Source: Setomelanomma holmii
Taxonomy: Eukaryota > Ascomycota > Dothideomycetes > Pleosporales > Phaeosphaeriaceae
Length of the DNA: 64,000 nt
Assembly: GCA_010015745.1 (NCBI GenBank)
Contig: ML978227.1
Span: 1-64,000, forward strand
Reading direction: 5' to 3'
Part shown: piece by piece, positions 10,759 through 21,892 of the stretch
Layout of the letters: every line of letters starts with the position of its first letter
How positions within the stretch are numbered: position 1 is the stretch's first letter
Made by a program: the position numbers and the translations under genes
Notes under the pieces: generated by a model
Seen by the model: only the letters and a program-made list of their open reading frames with translations
Told to the model about the DNA's origin: nothing
The model's database searches: none

Positions 10759-11682
10759 TCACCGACTCAAACTCGACCCCACCTGAAACCTGTTCTTCCA
10801 CCATATCTGCCAACGAGCACGCAATGCAATCACACTCTTCACTTTAGATTCTGCCCTCGTCGTCCTCCCGCCATCTTCCTTGGATTCAGACGATACATAT
10901 GCGCAAAGAAGCCCGCAGGATCGAATCCAACATGCACGCCAGAAACGCCTTGCGATATCGGTCGCGCTTCCCGGCTTGACGGCCTCCTCCTTTGTAGGAT
11001 CTTGTCCAAGTGCCCTGCGCCGCGCAACACGACGATGGTATCCACCTGCCGAAGGATCATAGCACGCAAGTGCCACGTAGACTTCAGGCATACAATGATA
11101 TTTCGCCGCATGGTCTTTCTCATCCTTTGTCTTTGAGAGATTGAGGACATCTTGTTTAGCAACGATGTCGAGTTTGTCGATCAGAGCTTGCACGAGGTCT
11201 ATCAGGCCATAAGTTAGTACGACAGTAACGATGACCGGTGCTGAAGGAAGATACGCACGCCGCCCAAGGCCCTGGCGTCGGTAAGCAGCCTCGACGTTCA
11301 ACTCGTGCACGATGAGTCCGCTGTACTGCTCGGGATCATCACCTTCACATTCGCACTCCAGCGGACTCGCCCACATGTCGAGGTCAACGAGATTGCCTGC
11401 TGCGGGACACACGGCGCGGACTTGGTCGAACTCGAAGTCATCTTCGTCCAGCCGGGCAGTGTTGATGTAGTGTGCAGTCGAGCTTGCTAACTTTGCGGCC
11501 GTGTGCTTGTCCTGGATAGTGGCTTTGAAGACTTTGCACCAGCTGTGGATGGAGGTGTCTGGCGGGTCAGCGAGATCCTTGAACGCGGGATGTGATGGGT
11601 AGGAGGTACTTTTGTCGTAATTAGTAACGTCGACAGTGATGACGTATGAGCTGGAGTACTTGAATGCCATATTGCTGGTCAT
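10759..11682 (-). CDS. GNAT-like acetyltransferase (probable)
   Basis: Likely starts at the ATG at 11682 (MTSNMAFKYSSSYVITVDV). A frame further upstream is open but looks like leader. The GNAT signature is the acetyl-CoA binding motif in ELNVEAAYRRQGLGRRAY (R/Q-x-x-G-x-G/A), preceded by GLIVHELNV as the beta-4 strand. The stretch after GLGRRAY is hydrophobic and may contain an intron (GTGCGT near 11259 to an AG near 11200), after which LVQALIDKLDIVAKQ follows. The last third has two overlapping open frames and the exact C-terminus is uncertain; FWRACWIRSCG resembles the F-x-R-x-x-GFR end of the fold. The substrate cannot be told from the sequence. Confidence 0.55.
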   Translation of the reverse strand: MTSNMAFKYSSSYVITVDVTNYDKSTSYPSHPAFKDLADPPDTSIHSWCKVFKATIQDKHTAAKLASSTAHYINTARLDEDDFEFDQVRAVCPAAGNLVDLDMWASPLECECEGDDPEQYSGLIVHELNVEAAYRRQGLGRRAYLPSAPVIVTVVLTYGLIDLVQALIDKLDIVAKQDVLNLSKTKDEKDHAAKYHCMPEVYVALACYDPSAGGYHRRVARRRALGQDPTKEEAVKPGSATDIARRFWRACWIRSCGLLCAYVSSESKEDGGRTTRAESKVKSVIALRARWQIWWKNRFQVGSSLSR

Positions 11683-11733
11683 TGTCTTGGAGAAGGGCGG
11701 GTGAGTTGGTCTAACTCCTGGAGGATGAAGCAA

Positions 11734-12257
11734 GAATGCAGAGCGAGGAACTAGAGAGACTTTTATACTCGGAAATCAGAGAACCATACTACTTCTTGGG
11801 AGCAATGAATTTTCTGGCTCATATTCCAGTACCGAGCAACGCACATCGCTCCTCTTGATACTAAGCCTGCTCATGCCGAGCGACGCATCGAAATCCCAGA
11901 AACATGGTACATGCCCGTAGCCTACCACGCAGTTCTTCACTGCAACTAGTGGTGGTGCTGCCTAGCGCGACGCGAAAGTCTGGTTATTGAGTCGCGAGAA
12001 CACGTGCCGGTGGACAATGACCAGTTGTGTGGCCATATATTTCCATCAGAAAGTAGTTCGCGTATATATCGAGTTCCTAACGATGCATGCGCATGTGGAC
12101 AGCTACGGGATTACGAAGGAGACTAAGAATGAAACTTACAGGCGCGCTGTATCGTAAAGTACCCAGGTATGCAAATGAAAATGAATGGAATAAATCTAGC
12201 GTACTATGCACATCAATGTGACAATATCGAATCCACCAGCACACCTCCCTCGACACT
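11734..12257. other. Intergenic
   Basis: Separates two leftward genes. Contains the promoter of the GNAT-like gene and the 3' end of the HeLo gene. No coding signal seen. Confidence 0.4.
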
Positions 12258-14246
12258 CTACAATCCCTTCATCAAAGCTAACCTCTTGACAACCTTCTCC
12301 CCAAATGCCATCTGCAACGCCGCAGCAACAACCTCCCTCCTCTCATCCGCATCGCCCCTTAACCCAAACGCCTCCGGTCCCTCCAAACACGCCCTAATCA
12401 CGCCCTCAACTGTATTTCCCAAATGGCTCTTAACCCACTTGAGATGATGCGGCTCCTTCTTCACCAATCGCTCCATAACCGGCCACGTTTGTTTCGGGCG
12501 CGCTTTTTCGAGATCGATAGCGAGGATCTGGTCGATTGTTTTCCAGTATGCGATTTCGAGAAGCACGATGCCGAGCGAGTACAAGTCGAACGATTTCTTG
12601 TAACTTTCTCGAACCGAGGATTCTTCGCGGTTGCCTGTGCTTTGCACGGTGGGGTGTCGGTATATATCCGCCCAGGCATTGTCGTTGGGACGCTCGGTCA
12701 TATCGTCGTTTGTGGCGGGGCGCGAGTAGTCGAAGCCTGAGATGTAGGGGTCGGCGTAGTTGACTTCGAGGACGCCGGAGTTGGTGGGCTTTTGGAAGAA
12801 GAGGATGTTGCCGGATCGGAGGCCCTTGTGGAGCCAGTCGACGGCGTGGAGGCGCTCGACTGTTTCGGCAAGGAGGCGCATGAGAGTGATACGATCAGTC
12901 AGAGAGGGGATATCGTGCGTCTTTTGAGAGTTTTCGATGAGACTGCGAAGAGTGGTAGGGGTTGTGGATGGTGGCACGGAGGCGGGCTTCTCGAATACGA
13001 GGCCGAAACGGGATTCGTGTTCGTCGCTCTTGTCGACAAAGTAGCCCAGGCAGTGCGGTGCTCGGAAGCGCACTTTGCGATTGTTCTGTTTGAGGAGCGC
13101 AGCAAGCTTCTTAACTCGTCTATGGATGTTGTCGTTGACGTGGTCGTCTGGTTGGCCCGGCCCAGCCATCTCATTGGGCTTCCACTCAATCCAGACCGGG
13201 TTACCTTTGTAGGTGGCTTCGGTGCGGTCGCCCTCTTCAATATCATCTGGGAATGATTCGTTGTCGATCAGAATGATTTCATCCAAGTTAAGCTCTGTTT
13301 CGCGGATGTGTTCTGCAAGATGTGGAAGGTCAATAGACTGGCCATACTCCTCACTCACGACCTGCGAGTCCTCGATCGCAAGATGCACAAACTTTTGCTG
13401 TGCTAGAGCACCCAATGGCTGCGTGAGACTGCGAGTAGATGGCCCAATTCCGTTGAAGAAGTTGTACTCGGAATCTTCCAGATCCATGATCATGCCTTGT
13501 GGTCGGTATGCAATGCGCTCGGACTGCCAGATCTGAACCATGTTCTCCATCTGCCTGTTCAGCAGGACAATCTGGTAGTTCGTACGCGTCTGCATCTCGA
13601 GCAGTGCGTCCATCTGGGCCCTGTCGAGAGCTTCGTGCATCTTGTCATTGAAGTCAGACAGCTTGATAATCAGATTCTCCATTTTTTTATGGTCCCAAGA
13701 AGCCCATCTGATCCGCTTTGGGACGTCTCTAGACTTCTTCAACCACTCTAGCGCTTTGATGACTAACTCTTCTGCTGGTGGAAACTGAACGGTCCGCTTG
13801 CTGTCCTCCGACATGCTGTTGCCATTTTCGAGTAGACGATCCGAGTCAACCACGAAGGTTTCGGCCTGCTCTTGCAGCAGTGGCTTCCGAAGCTTACCGT
13901 ACCTGGCATCGAGGCGGCCGAAAGAAGCAAGTAGTTTTTGCTGCTGGTGCAGGATGTCCATGATCATGCCTCTGGACATGTGGTTCAGTACGAGCTGGTC
14001 ATCTGTGTAGTCCAGCTGGACAAGCTTTCCCCAATTCAACAGTCGATGTTCTTCAATCTTGAAATTGACCAACAGGGCCTGAGCATCGTCTTCCAAGCGG
14101 CACGCATCCGCGATGAGCTCGTAGCCTGAGATACATGAGTGCCGTCTATACTGTATTGATACAGGATCTTACTCACCTTGAATACATCCTGAAAAAGCCT
14201 GAAAGAAGAATGATACGACAGCAATCGGAAGTTCAACTCCAGACAT
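12258..14246 (-). CDS. HeLo-domain pseudokinase (MLKL-like architecture)
   Basis: Two exons, 14177-14246 and 12258-14125, joined by a 51-base GTGAGT..CAG intron, give 645 residues. The N-terminus MSGVELPIAVVSFFFQAFSGCIQGYELI is typical of the fungal HeLo (prion-inhibition and propagation) domain, a helical bundle that permeabilises membranes in HET-S-type cell death and is related to the MLKL four-helix bundle. It spans about residues 1-220. The C-terminal half is kinase-like but degenerate: a beta-3 Lys in VWIEWK (about Lys339), HKGLRSGN in place of HRDLKxxN (about 456, catalytic Asp lost), GFDYSRP in place of DFG (about 487), and SFDLYSLGIVLLEIAYWK as the helix-F region. It is therefore probably a signalling or autoinhibitory pseudokinase. 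The reading frame is intact. It lies 5 kb from the membrane-anchored HET gene. Confidence 0.9.
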
Positions 14247-14800
14247 GATCGCAGCATGCAGATTTAGAATCTGAACAATTGCAACGAAAATATGTTCTAA
14301 TGCAGATGCTTCAAACAACAGAGACGGAGCCAAAATGCGCAGCAAAGGAGTATGAAGTCCAAGAACTCGCACAAGGCATCAGGCTGACACTTAACCATAT
14401 GAGCCGACGAGGCTCCATCTCGAGTCCTCCTGCAAGCGCGCAGCCACACCAGACTCCGCCTCAAGCTGCAAGCCCTAGGCCAATCGAGGACACCGTTGTG
14501 GTGGGGTCCGGTCAACATTATCTGGCCTGTGGCATGATGGCGCACTCGGCGACATTGCTGGAGCCTGAGAAGGTGGCTGAATAACGTCCGCAGCGATCAG
14601 TCTGCTTGTGGGCATCGTGATGGGTGTTGTCGAAGTCGAAGTGCCCTGATGGACACTGTGACTAACGCGACACAGCCACATCCATGCGCGCCACGTTTCT
14701 ATCCCTGCATGATCCCAAGCCGACCACTCCGCGCCATCACTTCAGTTCCACACGCCATACTCGACTCGACCGGTGACGAAAACCCCCTCCTTCCTCACCG
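14247..14800. promoter_or_regulatory. Divergent promoter region, HeLo gene and phosphoesterase
   Basis: Spans 554 bases between two divergent starts. A plus-strand frame at 14279-14584 is open but shows no motif and is not called. Confidence 0.4.
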
Positions 14801-15841
14801 ATGGTCCTTTCGACTCTGAACCCATTCTACCGCCCAAAAGACCAATTCGAACCCACGCCCTTCGTCGCCCTCCTGTTCCAAGCTCCGGTCAAGCTCCTGC
14901 TGTACCATGCTTACCACTTTATAACGCACCTGCGCTCTGCGCCGAAGCCTGCGCAGCCGCGGATTCGAGTTGTGTGTATCTCAGACACACACGAGCATAT
15001 ACCTGAAGATGTTCCGGCCGGAGATATACTCATTCATGCGGGTGATATGACGAACGTTGGGAGTGTTGCGGAAATTCAGAAACAGGTGGATTGGCTAGCT
15101 TCACTGCCGCATAAGGAGGTGGTGGTGATTAGTGGGAACCATGATATCTATCTTGATCCGCGGACGCGAGCTACGTTGTCTGAGGAGCAGCGCAGAGGCA
15201 GCATTGATTGGAAGCGCGTGCATTACTTGCAACATCGGCGACTCAGTCTGACGATTGAAGTCGAGCCTCCGAACACTGATGCGCAATCTTCGAGAACACC
15301 TCTGCTGGCAGAGGACGGGGCACGGAGGAGGATCAGATTATACGGAGCTCCTCAAATGCCGTCGTACGACGATACGAGCGTTAATGCTTTCCAATACTCG
15401 CGAGGTCAGGACGCTTGGTCTGAGACAGTACCGGAGGATACGGACATCTTGATCACGCACACGCCGCCAAAGTACCATCTCGACCTGTCGCTACCACAAG
15501 GCCTTGGCTGTGAGCACTTGCTGGCTGAAGTCAGACGTGTCAAGCCGACCTTGCACGTCTTTGGTCATATACATTGGGAAGCAGGGCAGGTGGTCGTGTG
15601 GTGGGACAAGGCGCACGATGCATACACTCAAGGTATGTCTGTGCAGTCGAAGTGGACACACGGCCTGCTCAATCCACGATTGTGGTGGAGCATAGTAAGG
15701 GTGGTGTATCGTGGAGTCCGTGAGCTGCTGTGGGATCGCGTCTGGGGAGGTCAGACCTCGAACACAATAATGGTGAATGCTGCTCAGATGTATGGAAAGA
15801 CTGGGAAGCTGGGCAGTATTGTCACAGTCGTCGACACATAA
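14801..15841 (+). CDS. Calcineurin-like metallophosphoesterase
   Basis: Single-exon gene of 346 residues. All metal-binding motifs of the metallophosphoesterase superfamily are present in order: SDTHEH (Asp62, His64), HAGDMTNVG (Asp82), SGNHD (Asn113-His114), THTPPKYH and GHIHWEAG. The layout matches the fungal UPF0046/Ser-Thr phosphatase-like branch, whose substrate is unknown. The N-terminal 50 residues include a hydrophobic stretch (FVALLFQAPVKLLLYHAYHF) that could be a membrane anchor or hairpin. The C-terminal 60 residues after GHIHWEAG are an extension with WSIVRVVYRGVRELLWD. It is probably a hydrolase of phosphoesters or pyrophosphates. Confidence 0.9.
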   Translation: MVLSTLNPFYRPKDQFEPTPFVALLFQAPVKLLLYHAYHFITHLRSAPKPAQPRIRVVCISDTHEHIPEDVPAGDILIHAGDMTNVGSVAEIQKQVDWLASLPHKEVVVISGNHDIYLDPRTRATLSEEQRRGSIDWKRVHYLQHRRLSLTIEVEPPNTDAQSSRTPLLAEDGARRRIRLYGAPQMPSYDDTSVNAFQYSRGQDAWSETVPEDTDILITHTPPKYHLDLSLPQGLGCEHLLAEVRRVKPTLHVFGHIHWEAGQVVVWWDKAHDAYTQGMSVQSKWTHGLLNPRLWWSIVRVVYRGVRELLWDRVWGGQTSNTIMVNAAQMYGKTGKLGSIVTVVDT

Positions 15842-16097
15842 CCTGAGTCACGACCAAAAAGTCAATGTAATGTGTAATCAAGCACAACTGGGAGCACTGC
15901 ATTGTCGAGAAGCCTTTGCGAACTAGAAAGGATTCTGTTGGTTTAGCTTGACTATCTCGGCAGAGAAGCCAAGTTCAACATGGAGACCAGGCATTATGCC
16001 GTTCCCCGCGACTTTGTGATTGAGGTCATTAAACCGTAAATCATGCGCACCATGCCATGCCATATTCCAGCACCGAGCCAAGTATGCTCGCACATGC

Positions 16098-16657
16098 TCA
16101 GAGACGACGACCACGGCGACCGCCCTTCCTCCTGGTGGAGTCGGATGGGGTGGGGGTGACATCCTCGATACGTCCAATGCGCATGCCAGCACGGGCAAGA
16201 GCGCGGAGAGCGGACTGGGCACCGGGGCCGGGGGTCTTGGTGCCGTTACCACCAGTGGCTCGGATCTTGACGTGGAGAGCGGAGATGCCGAGTTCCTTGC
16301 AGCGGGCAGCTATCACATCTATCAGTATTGCGCCTTTTTCTCTCGTGCATGGAGTTTACGCACCGACGTCCTGGGCCGCCAACATGGCAGCGTATGGGGA
16401 GGACTCGTCACGGTCGGCCTTGACCTTCATGCCACCGGTGACACGGGAGATGGTTTCGCGGCCGGACAAATCGGTGATGTGGACGAAGGTGTCGTTGAAC
16501 GAGGCAAAGATGCGGGCAACGCCAAAGACGAGCTCGCCCTGTGATATCGTCAATTCGTGCTCATGCGAGTGCGGCGCGATCCACAAACCTCGCGAACCTG
16601 GGGTCCAAGCTGGATGTTCTCCTGCGCACCGCGCTCGACCTTCTTCTTGGGAGGCAT
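16098..16657 (-). CDS. rps14: 40S ribosomal protein S14 (uS11)
   Basis: Three exons, 16589-16657, 16364-16538 and 16098-16309, give 151 residues, the standard length. Starts MPPKKKVERGAQENIQLGPQ, continues FGVARIFASFNDTFVHITDL, then GGMKVKADRDESSPYAAM, CKELGISALHVKIRATGGNG, TPGPGAQSALRALARAGM, and ends with the basic TRRKGGRRGRRL tail that binds 18S rRNA at the platform. Introns are 50 and 54 bases, and the donors are GTTTGT and GTGCGT. It starts 248 bases from, and divergent to, prephenate dehydrogenase, so the two probably share a promoter region. Confidence 0.98.
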
Positions 16658-16905
16658 GTTGACTGTGAATTAGTGCTTGACTGACGAATTCGTGGTGGTG
16701 ACGATCGAACTTTTGGCGGCCAGAGGAATTTCGAGTTCGGTATTGCCCGGAGGTAGGTTGTGCCGGTGCCGCGCTGTTAGCGTCCCCGCCCGAACTTTTC
16801 TCTTTCAGCTGCGCCCAGCAAAAGCCATATCCTTCTCCTCTACCGCTCCAACATGGGCTGAACATTCACACCACAACACACAAAAGCGCGTGCAACACAC
16901 TCAGC

Positions 16906-18673
16906 ATGGAGAAAGGCAAGAGCGTCGGCATGATTGGCATGGGCGACATGGGGAAGATGTACTCTCGCCGCCTGAGCACTGCTGGATGGAAGTGAGTACC
17001 TCGAGTGATAGCCCCAGACCGCTCAGCTTCGCGATTGGTAAGTTAAGCTCCCTTACCCCATCTCCTTCCTCGTTATGATGACCGTGAGTGCATTTGGCTC
17101 GAGTATGGCGCATGGCTACGCTGGTGCCGTCTTGGTTTCCAGCATCTAGCTGTGTTGCTGTCCATGATGTGAATTCTCGCTACCTTTTTTAATACAACTC
17201 TGAACTTCGATTGTCCCGCTGCATTGTTCAAAGATTACTGTTGTTGGACTCTGTTAACCAGTGCCTCAGATCTTTCGCTTCTCGAACTTGCACTGACGCA
17301 GCGCTCTCAGAGTCAATGCCTGCGACCTGCCAGAGAAATACGATAGCTTGGTGGAGGACTTTCGAGAATTCGTAGGATAGCCCAGATATACCACAAGTAA
17401 TGGATAGCATGTACTGAGATCACATCAGCCAAACGTTGAGATCATGCGAAACGGCCACTTCGTGTCGCGCCGCAGCGACTTCATCATCTACAGCGTCGAA
17501 GCGAAGAACATTGACGCGGTCGTAAAAGGTTTTGGGCCATGTATGGCGCCTCTAAATACGATGGCCCTGATACTGACATAGCTCTAGCGACAAAGGTTGG
17601 CGCCATCGTCGGCGGACAGACCTCATGCAAAGCTCCAGAGATGGAGGCTTTTGAGCGACACCTCCCCCAAGATGTCAGCATCGTCTCTGTGCACTCCCTC
17701 CATGGGCCTGGTATCGACCCGAAAGGACAACCGTTGGTCCTGATCAAGCACCGCGCCGCCGACGAGGACTTTGCATTCGTCGAGAACGTCATGTCCTGCC
17801 TCGGTTCGAAACACGTCTACCTCACTGCCGAGCAGCATGATCGCATCACCGCAGATACACAAGCGGTCACACACGCCGCTTTTCTCAGCATGGGCGCAGC
17901 CTGGTCAGCGAACAACCAGTTCCCGTGGGAAAGCGATCGCTACGTGGGTGGCATCGAGAACGTTAAGCAGAATATCACGCTTCGCATATACTCAAACAAG
18001 TGGCATGTGTATGCAGGCTTGGCGATCATGAATCCGGACGCAAAGAAGCAGATCAAGCAGTACGCCGAGTCTGTCACGGAGCTGTTCAAGCTCATGCTTG
18101 CCGGACACAGAGACGAGCTGAGGGCTAGGGTACACGCTGCACGCAAGGCTGTCTTTGGAGACAACGGCGACCAAAAGAAGAAGCTACTGTTGAGGGATGA
18201 ATTGCTCGACCAGTTCAGCCTCGGTGTGCTGCCAGAAAAGAAGCTCAAGAACAATCATCTCAGCTTGCTAGCTATGGCGGACTGCTGGTGGAAGCTGGGC
18301 ATCGTGCCATACGACCACATGATCTGCTCTACACCGGTGAGTCGAGCTAACCAGAGACTGGGTTGTGCAATGTCTGACGTGTGTGCAGCCTTCCCGCATG
18401 TGGCTTGGTATCACCGAATACCTGTTTCGCAACCCGACTCTACTCGAAGAGGCTATTGACACAGCTATTGACGACAACACGTTCCGCGCAGACGATCTAG
18501 AATTTACCTTTGCCGCAAGAGACTGGAGCTCGCGTGTCGATCTTGGTAACTTTGATGGCTATCGCGAGAAGTTTGAGAGGATTCAGAAATACTTTGAGCC
18601 TCGATTTCCAGAGGCGACAAAAGTGGGCAACGAGATGATCAAGACTATCTTGCGAAAGACTCAAGATTCATAA
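16906..18673 (+). CDS. tyr1: Prephenate dehydrogenase
   Basis: NADP-dependent oxidative decarboxylation of prephenate to 4-hydroxyphenylpyruvate in tyrosine synthesis. Five exons: 16906-16991, 17311-17371, 17429-17540, 17588-18336 and 18389-18673, giving 430 residues, close to the fungal norm. The Rossmann start is GMIGMGDMGKMY (glycine loop at residues 11-16). Other landmarks are VNACDLPEKYD, IIYSVEAKNID, VGAIVGGQTSCKAPE, SIVSVHSLHGPG, DRITADTQAVTHAAFLSMG, NQFPWESDRYVGGIENVK and RIYSNKWHVYAGLAI. Intron 1 is long for this window (319 bases); the others are 47-57 bases. No lesion was found. Confidence 0.95.
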
Positions 18674-19250
18674 AAAGACTGAACTGGGTAAGTACATAAG
18701 CCTACTGTGTCTTCGGCCTCTCAATCACGCACTAGAAGTTGTGGTACACAGGGACGCCACCTCCGAGCTTTTGACGCTCAGCAACCCCTGTCGCAATAAA
18801 ACTGTTTCTCTTGCACAACTTCAGACTTACTTCTCACTCGTTCATTGGTCGGCGTTCGTGACGAGCGGCAGCTGCCCGCGCTGTGCCTCGCTCCTGCAGT
18901 ATCTTTGCGGGACTACTCAAAGTGCCTAGAATTGAGCACTGGCATGGACATCATATCCGCAACATCACACCAGCAGTCCAGACGCTTGCGATTTGGCATA
19001 GAAGTACAATCAGCAGCTTGGAGCTTAGCAAGTCCCCTAAACCCTCAACACACGTCCGCCAGAGACTGCCTCAGCGTTAAAACGTGTATGGCTTTGCTCA
19101 CTGTCCGCACATAAAGTCCAGCATTGTGACGCTCCAGGAACTCCACGTGAAGGAATAGCTCTCGACCGATCCACGCACACGGGAAACAAGCGACAAAGTC
19201 TTTGGAAATCAATTCTCAAAGCACCTGAGCTTGTTGCAGATTGTGTCGTC
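18674..19250. other. Intergenic, no recognised gene
   Basis: Contains the end of the prephenate dehydrogenase transcript and the region before the HET pseudogene. No coding frame with recognisable features. Confidence 0.4.
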
Positions 19251-21165
19251 ATGGAAACTGAACAGGAACACTACATCTGCGATAGTTGTCGTAAGATCAG
19301 TTTCGAAATCCTGCTTCAAAAGCCCCATCCGCAGTGGGTAGGGTTGCAACACGCGCCGCGTGGGAACTGGTCCTGGCCGTCGAAGTCGTGTCTGTCATTC
19401 GGTGACTACCAAGGCCCGCATCATGTCATAGAATATATACCAGAGTGCGCTGCGTGTCGGTTACTCCTACCCTGGTTTCAGCCTTAATAAGTCATCACAT
19501 CCTGCGAGCTTCGATCCTTTTCGCTCTTTGCGCTTATTCGACAAAGGGACTCGAATGAGTATTGGATACCTGCCGGCGGTACATCGGAATCTCGACCTCG
19601 CGACTGCGTTATGTTGAGCGTTGACAACCGGCTTGGAGAGCCACGCCTTGACCTGGATAAGAACCAAGTATTCTGCGGCCGTCGGAACTTTGTGCCCAAA
19701 GATCAGCCAAGTCCCCTTATACTACAAGAAGAATGGGACCATATACAGGCTCAGTCATGGCTTAGGACGTGCCAGCAGACTCACGGTTCAGTCTGCAACC
19801 AGAAGTCGCACATTGTTCCCAACATGAACTTACTCGACTGCCATAATTGGACAATCATTTAGACCAACTGACAATCTATCCTGGGTCGCGTTGAGCTATG
19901 TATGGGGCGAGGAGTAACGACCTACCACCATTGAGCAGAACAGCATCTATTGTGTTGGAACGCGACTCCCTCCTACCTTACCGCGCACGATAGAAGATGC
20001 TATAACGGTAACAAAGCTTCTTGGGCACTCTTACTTATGGGTGGATGGGTTTTGTATTGATCAAAGCGATTTGGAACACTGCAAACATCAAATCGGTCTC
20101 AAGGATCGGATATATAGTGGCGCTCAGCTCACGATTGTAGCTGCAGCTGGCGATAACAAGGCCTTTGGCTTGCCGGGTCTCAATGGCACCAAGCGCCGGC
20201 ATGACGAGCCTATTCGTGTGGACGACTTCACCCTCTTCACTCACGGGACTTGTCCGTCTCGCGCGATATTGAAGTCCAAATGGTTTACACGAGCATGGTA
20301 AGGCGCCCAAATCCGCCTGTGGTTCCGCAGACTAGACTTACTTTTGTCTACTTTTAGGACATTTCAAGAAGCCGTGCTCTCAAAGCGATTGCTTGTATTC
20401 ATTGAAAGCCAAGCGTCCCTCTACTGTTCGGACGATTCGTGGACGGAAGGGCTTTGTGAACTCGAAGCCGATCACGGCCAACACGACTGGACAGCCCTGA
20501 AACCCCTTTCACCATTTAGACGTTACGAATCGAAAGCTTTCGAATCCTGTTGAGGTCGCCTCTTTTTTTTCGCAGAGCGCTATTCCACGCGCCACTTGGC
20601 TTATGACTCCGATGCACTGAGCCGTTTCATCGGTGTGATAAATGACATGAGACGCCTGCATCCTCCTGTTCACCATCTGTGCGCCCTTCCCTTTTTCGGC
20701 GTGTCGAAGCCTAAGACGGAACACACAATCGACGCCCTCATCTTTGCCGCATTACGCTGGAATCACCTGGGACCATCGGAGCGTAGACTCATGTTTCCTT
20801 CATGGACCCGGATGGGTTGGCAGGGTCAAATAGACGGATACGACCATGTTAGCGAATTACTCCATTGCCTACGCAATTCCCACCTGGAAGGACCAATAAG
20901 TCTGATAATCCAGCTGCAAGAACCGCTGCAATGGCGATACCATGATTCCATTCAGAGAACGCTAGACACAGTCGCCGCCCTTCAATTCGAGGCACCAGTG
21001 ATACCAATTGAATGGCTGATAGAGAAAAGGCCCCACCCTGACGACGAGTTCGACCAGCTGAGAAAGGCAGGTACACACCTGTTATACCTCTATAGGTGTC
21101 GCCTACAAATGTTAAGGTATACTGACTACGCGAACTTCGTCAAGAACGTGGAGATGGGTCTGTGA
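19251..21165 (+). pseudogene. HET-domain gene, disrupted by several stops
   Basis: Starts METEQEHYICDSCRKISFE with the Cys-rich N-terminus common in HET proteins (YICDSC and CAACRLLLPW). The HET core is clear: WVALSYVWGEE, LPRTIEDAITVTKLLG, YLWVDGFCIDQSD, DRIYSGAQLTIVAAAGD, WFTRAWTFQE. An intron at 20298-20357 correctly joins TRAW to TFQE. Lesions: tandem TAA TAA at 19485-19490; a one-base shift at the T-run 19858-19860; TAA at 19915-19917 just after VWGEE; TGA at 20551-20553. The frame resumes after each, and the C-terminal part (RYSTRHLAYDSDALSRF) runs to 21165. The TAA at 19915 and the TGA could come from CAA and CGA by C-to-T changes, as expected from repeat-induced point mutation or plain decay. 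The gene is probably dead. Confidence 0.85.
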
Positions 21166-21892
21166 TCATGCCTCCTCCTAGGCAAACAAAAAGACCTTAG
21201 CCAAAGGGGGGTAGAGAACAACTACATAGTAGTCCAGTGGGAAGAGGGCCAGACAACGGCGGAAGCGTGTCTTCGTTTTTAGCATGCATGTATGGGGACG
21301 AGGTGAGATAACATTGAAACTCACTCAGGAGGAGAAAGACCTGAGCTGGCGTAAGGTGAGATTGGAATAGACTGTGGCTCCTCATGACATATACAGGAAT
21401 GATATCAGGGTTAGGACGGAGTTTGACACAAACAAGCTACCCTTTGAAGGCCAGGCCATTACACTGTTATTCATTTAGAACTGCTTATGCCGAGCATTCC
21501 TCAGAGATAAAATGCCATGTAGGACTTGTGCAGTGGAGAAAGCGTACAACAGAAACAAATATAACTACGCGCACACATATACGCACCACGACTGCAATAT
21601 GAAAGCAAGAATGTTTTTGACACGAATCCTGCTGTCGACCCCGCGGGGATGGCACCACGGTGATGGGCGCAGGGATCATTACGCGAAAACGAGGCAATGA
21701 CGTCCCAGTTCCCGCAGCTTGGCTAGAACACCAACTCGCGAGTTGCAGCTTCCTGGCATGCCTGAACAACAAAAGACCCCCAGCCTTCGCACACGGAGCA
21801 GCTCAGTCAGAATTCCTGGCTTCACCCGCCTCTCCTCTCAAATCTATAATCTCAAATACGCCCTCCTTGACAATTCCACGAAATCTCTGGTC
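21166..21892. other. Intergenic, presumed promoter of the scramblase gene
   Basis: No coding feature recognised. The frame of the next gene is open upstream to about 21719, but that part is Ser/Arg-rich and not conserved-looking, so it is treated as leader. Confidence 0.35.

Noticed and set aside
12792..13256. 154-codon plus-strand frame inside the HeLo-pseudokinase gene
   Set aside because: Shadow of the well-supported minus-strand gene.
16020..16662. Long plus-strand frames (174 and 201 codons) over RPS14
   Set aside because: Antisense shadows of a ribosomal protein gene with a complete exon structure.
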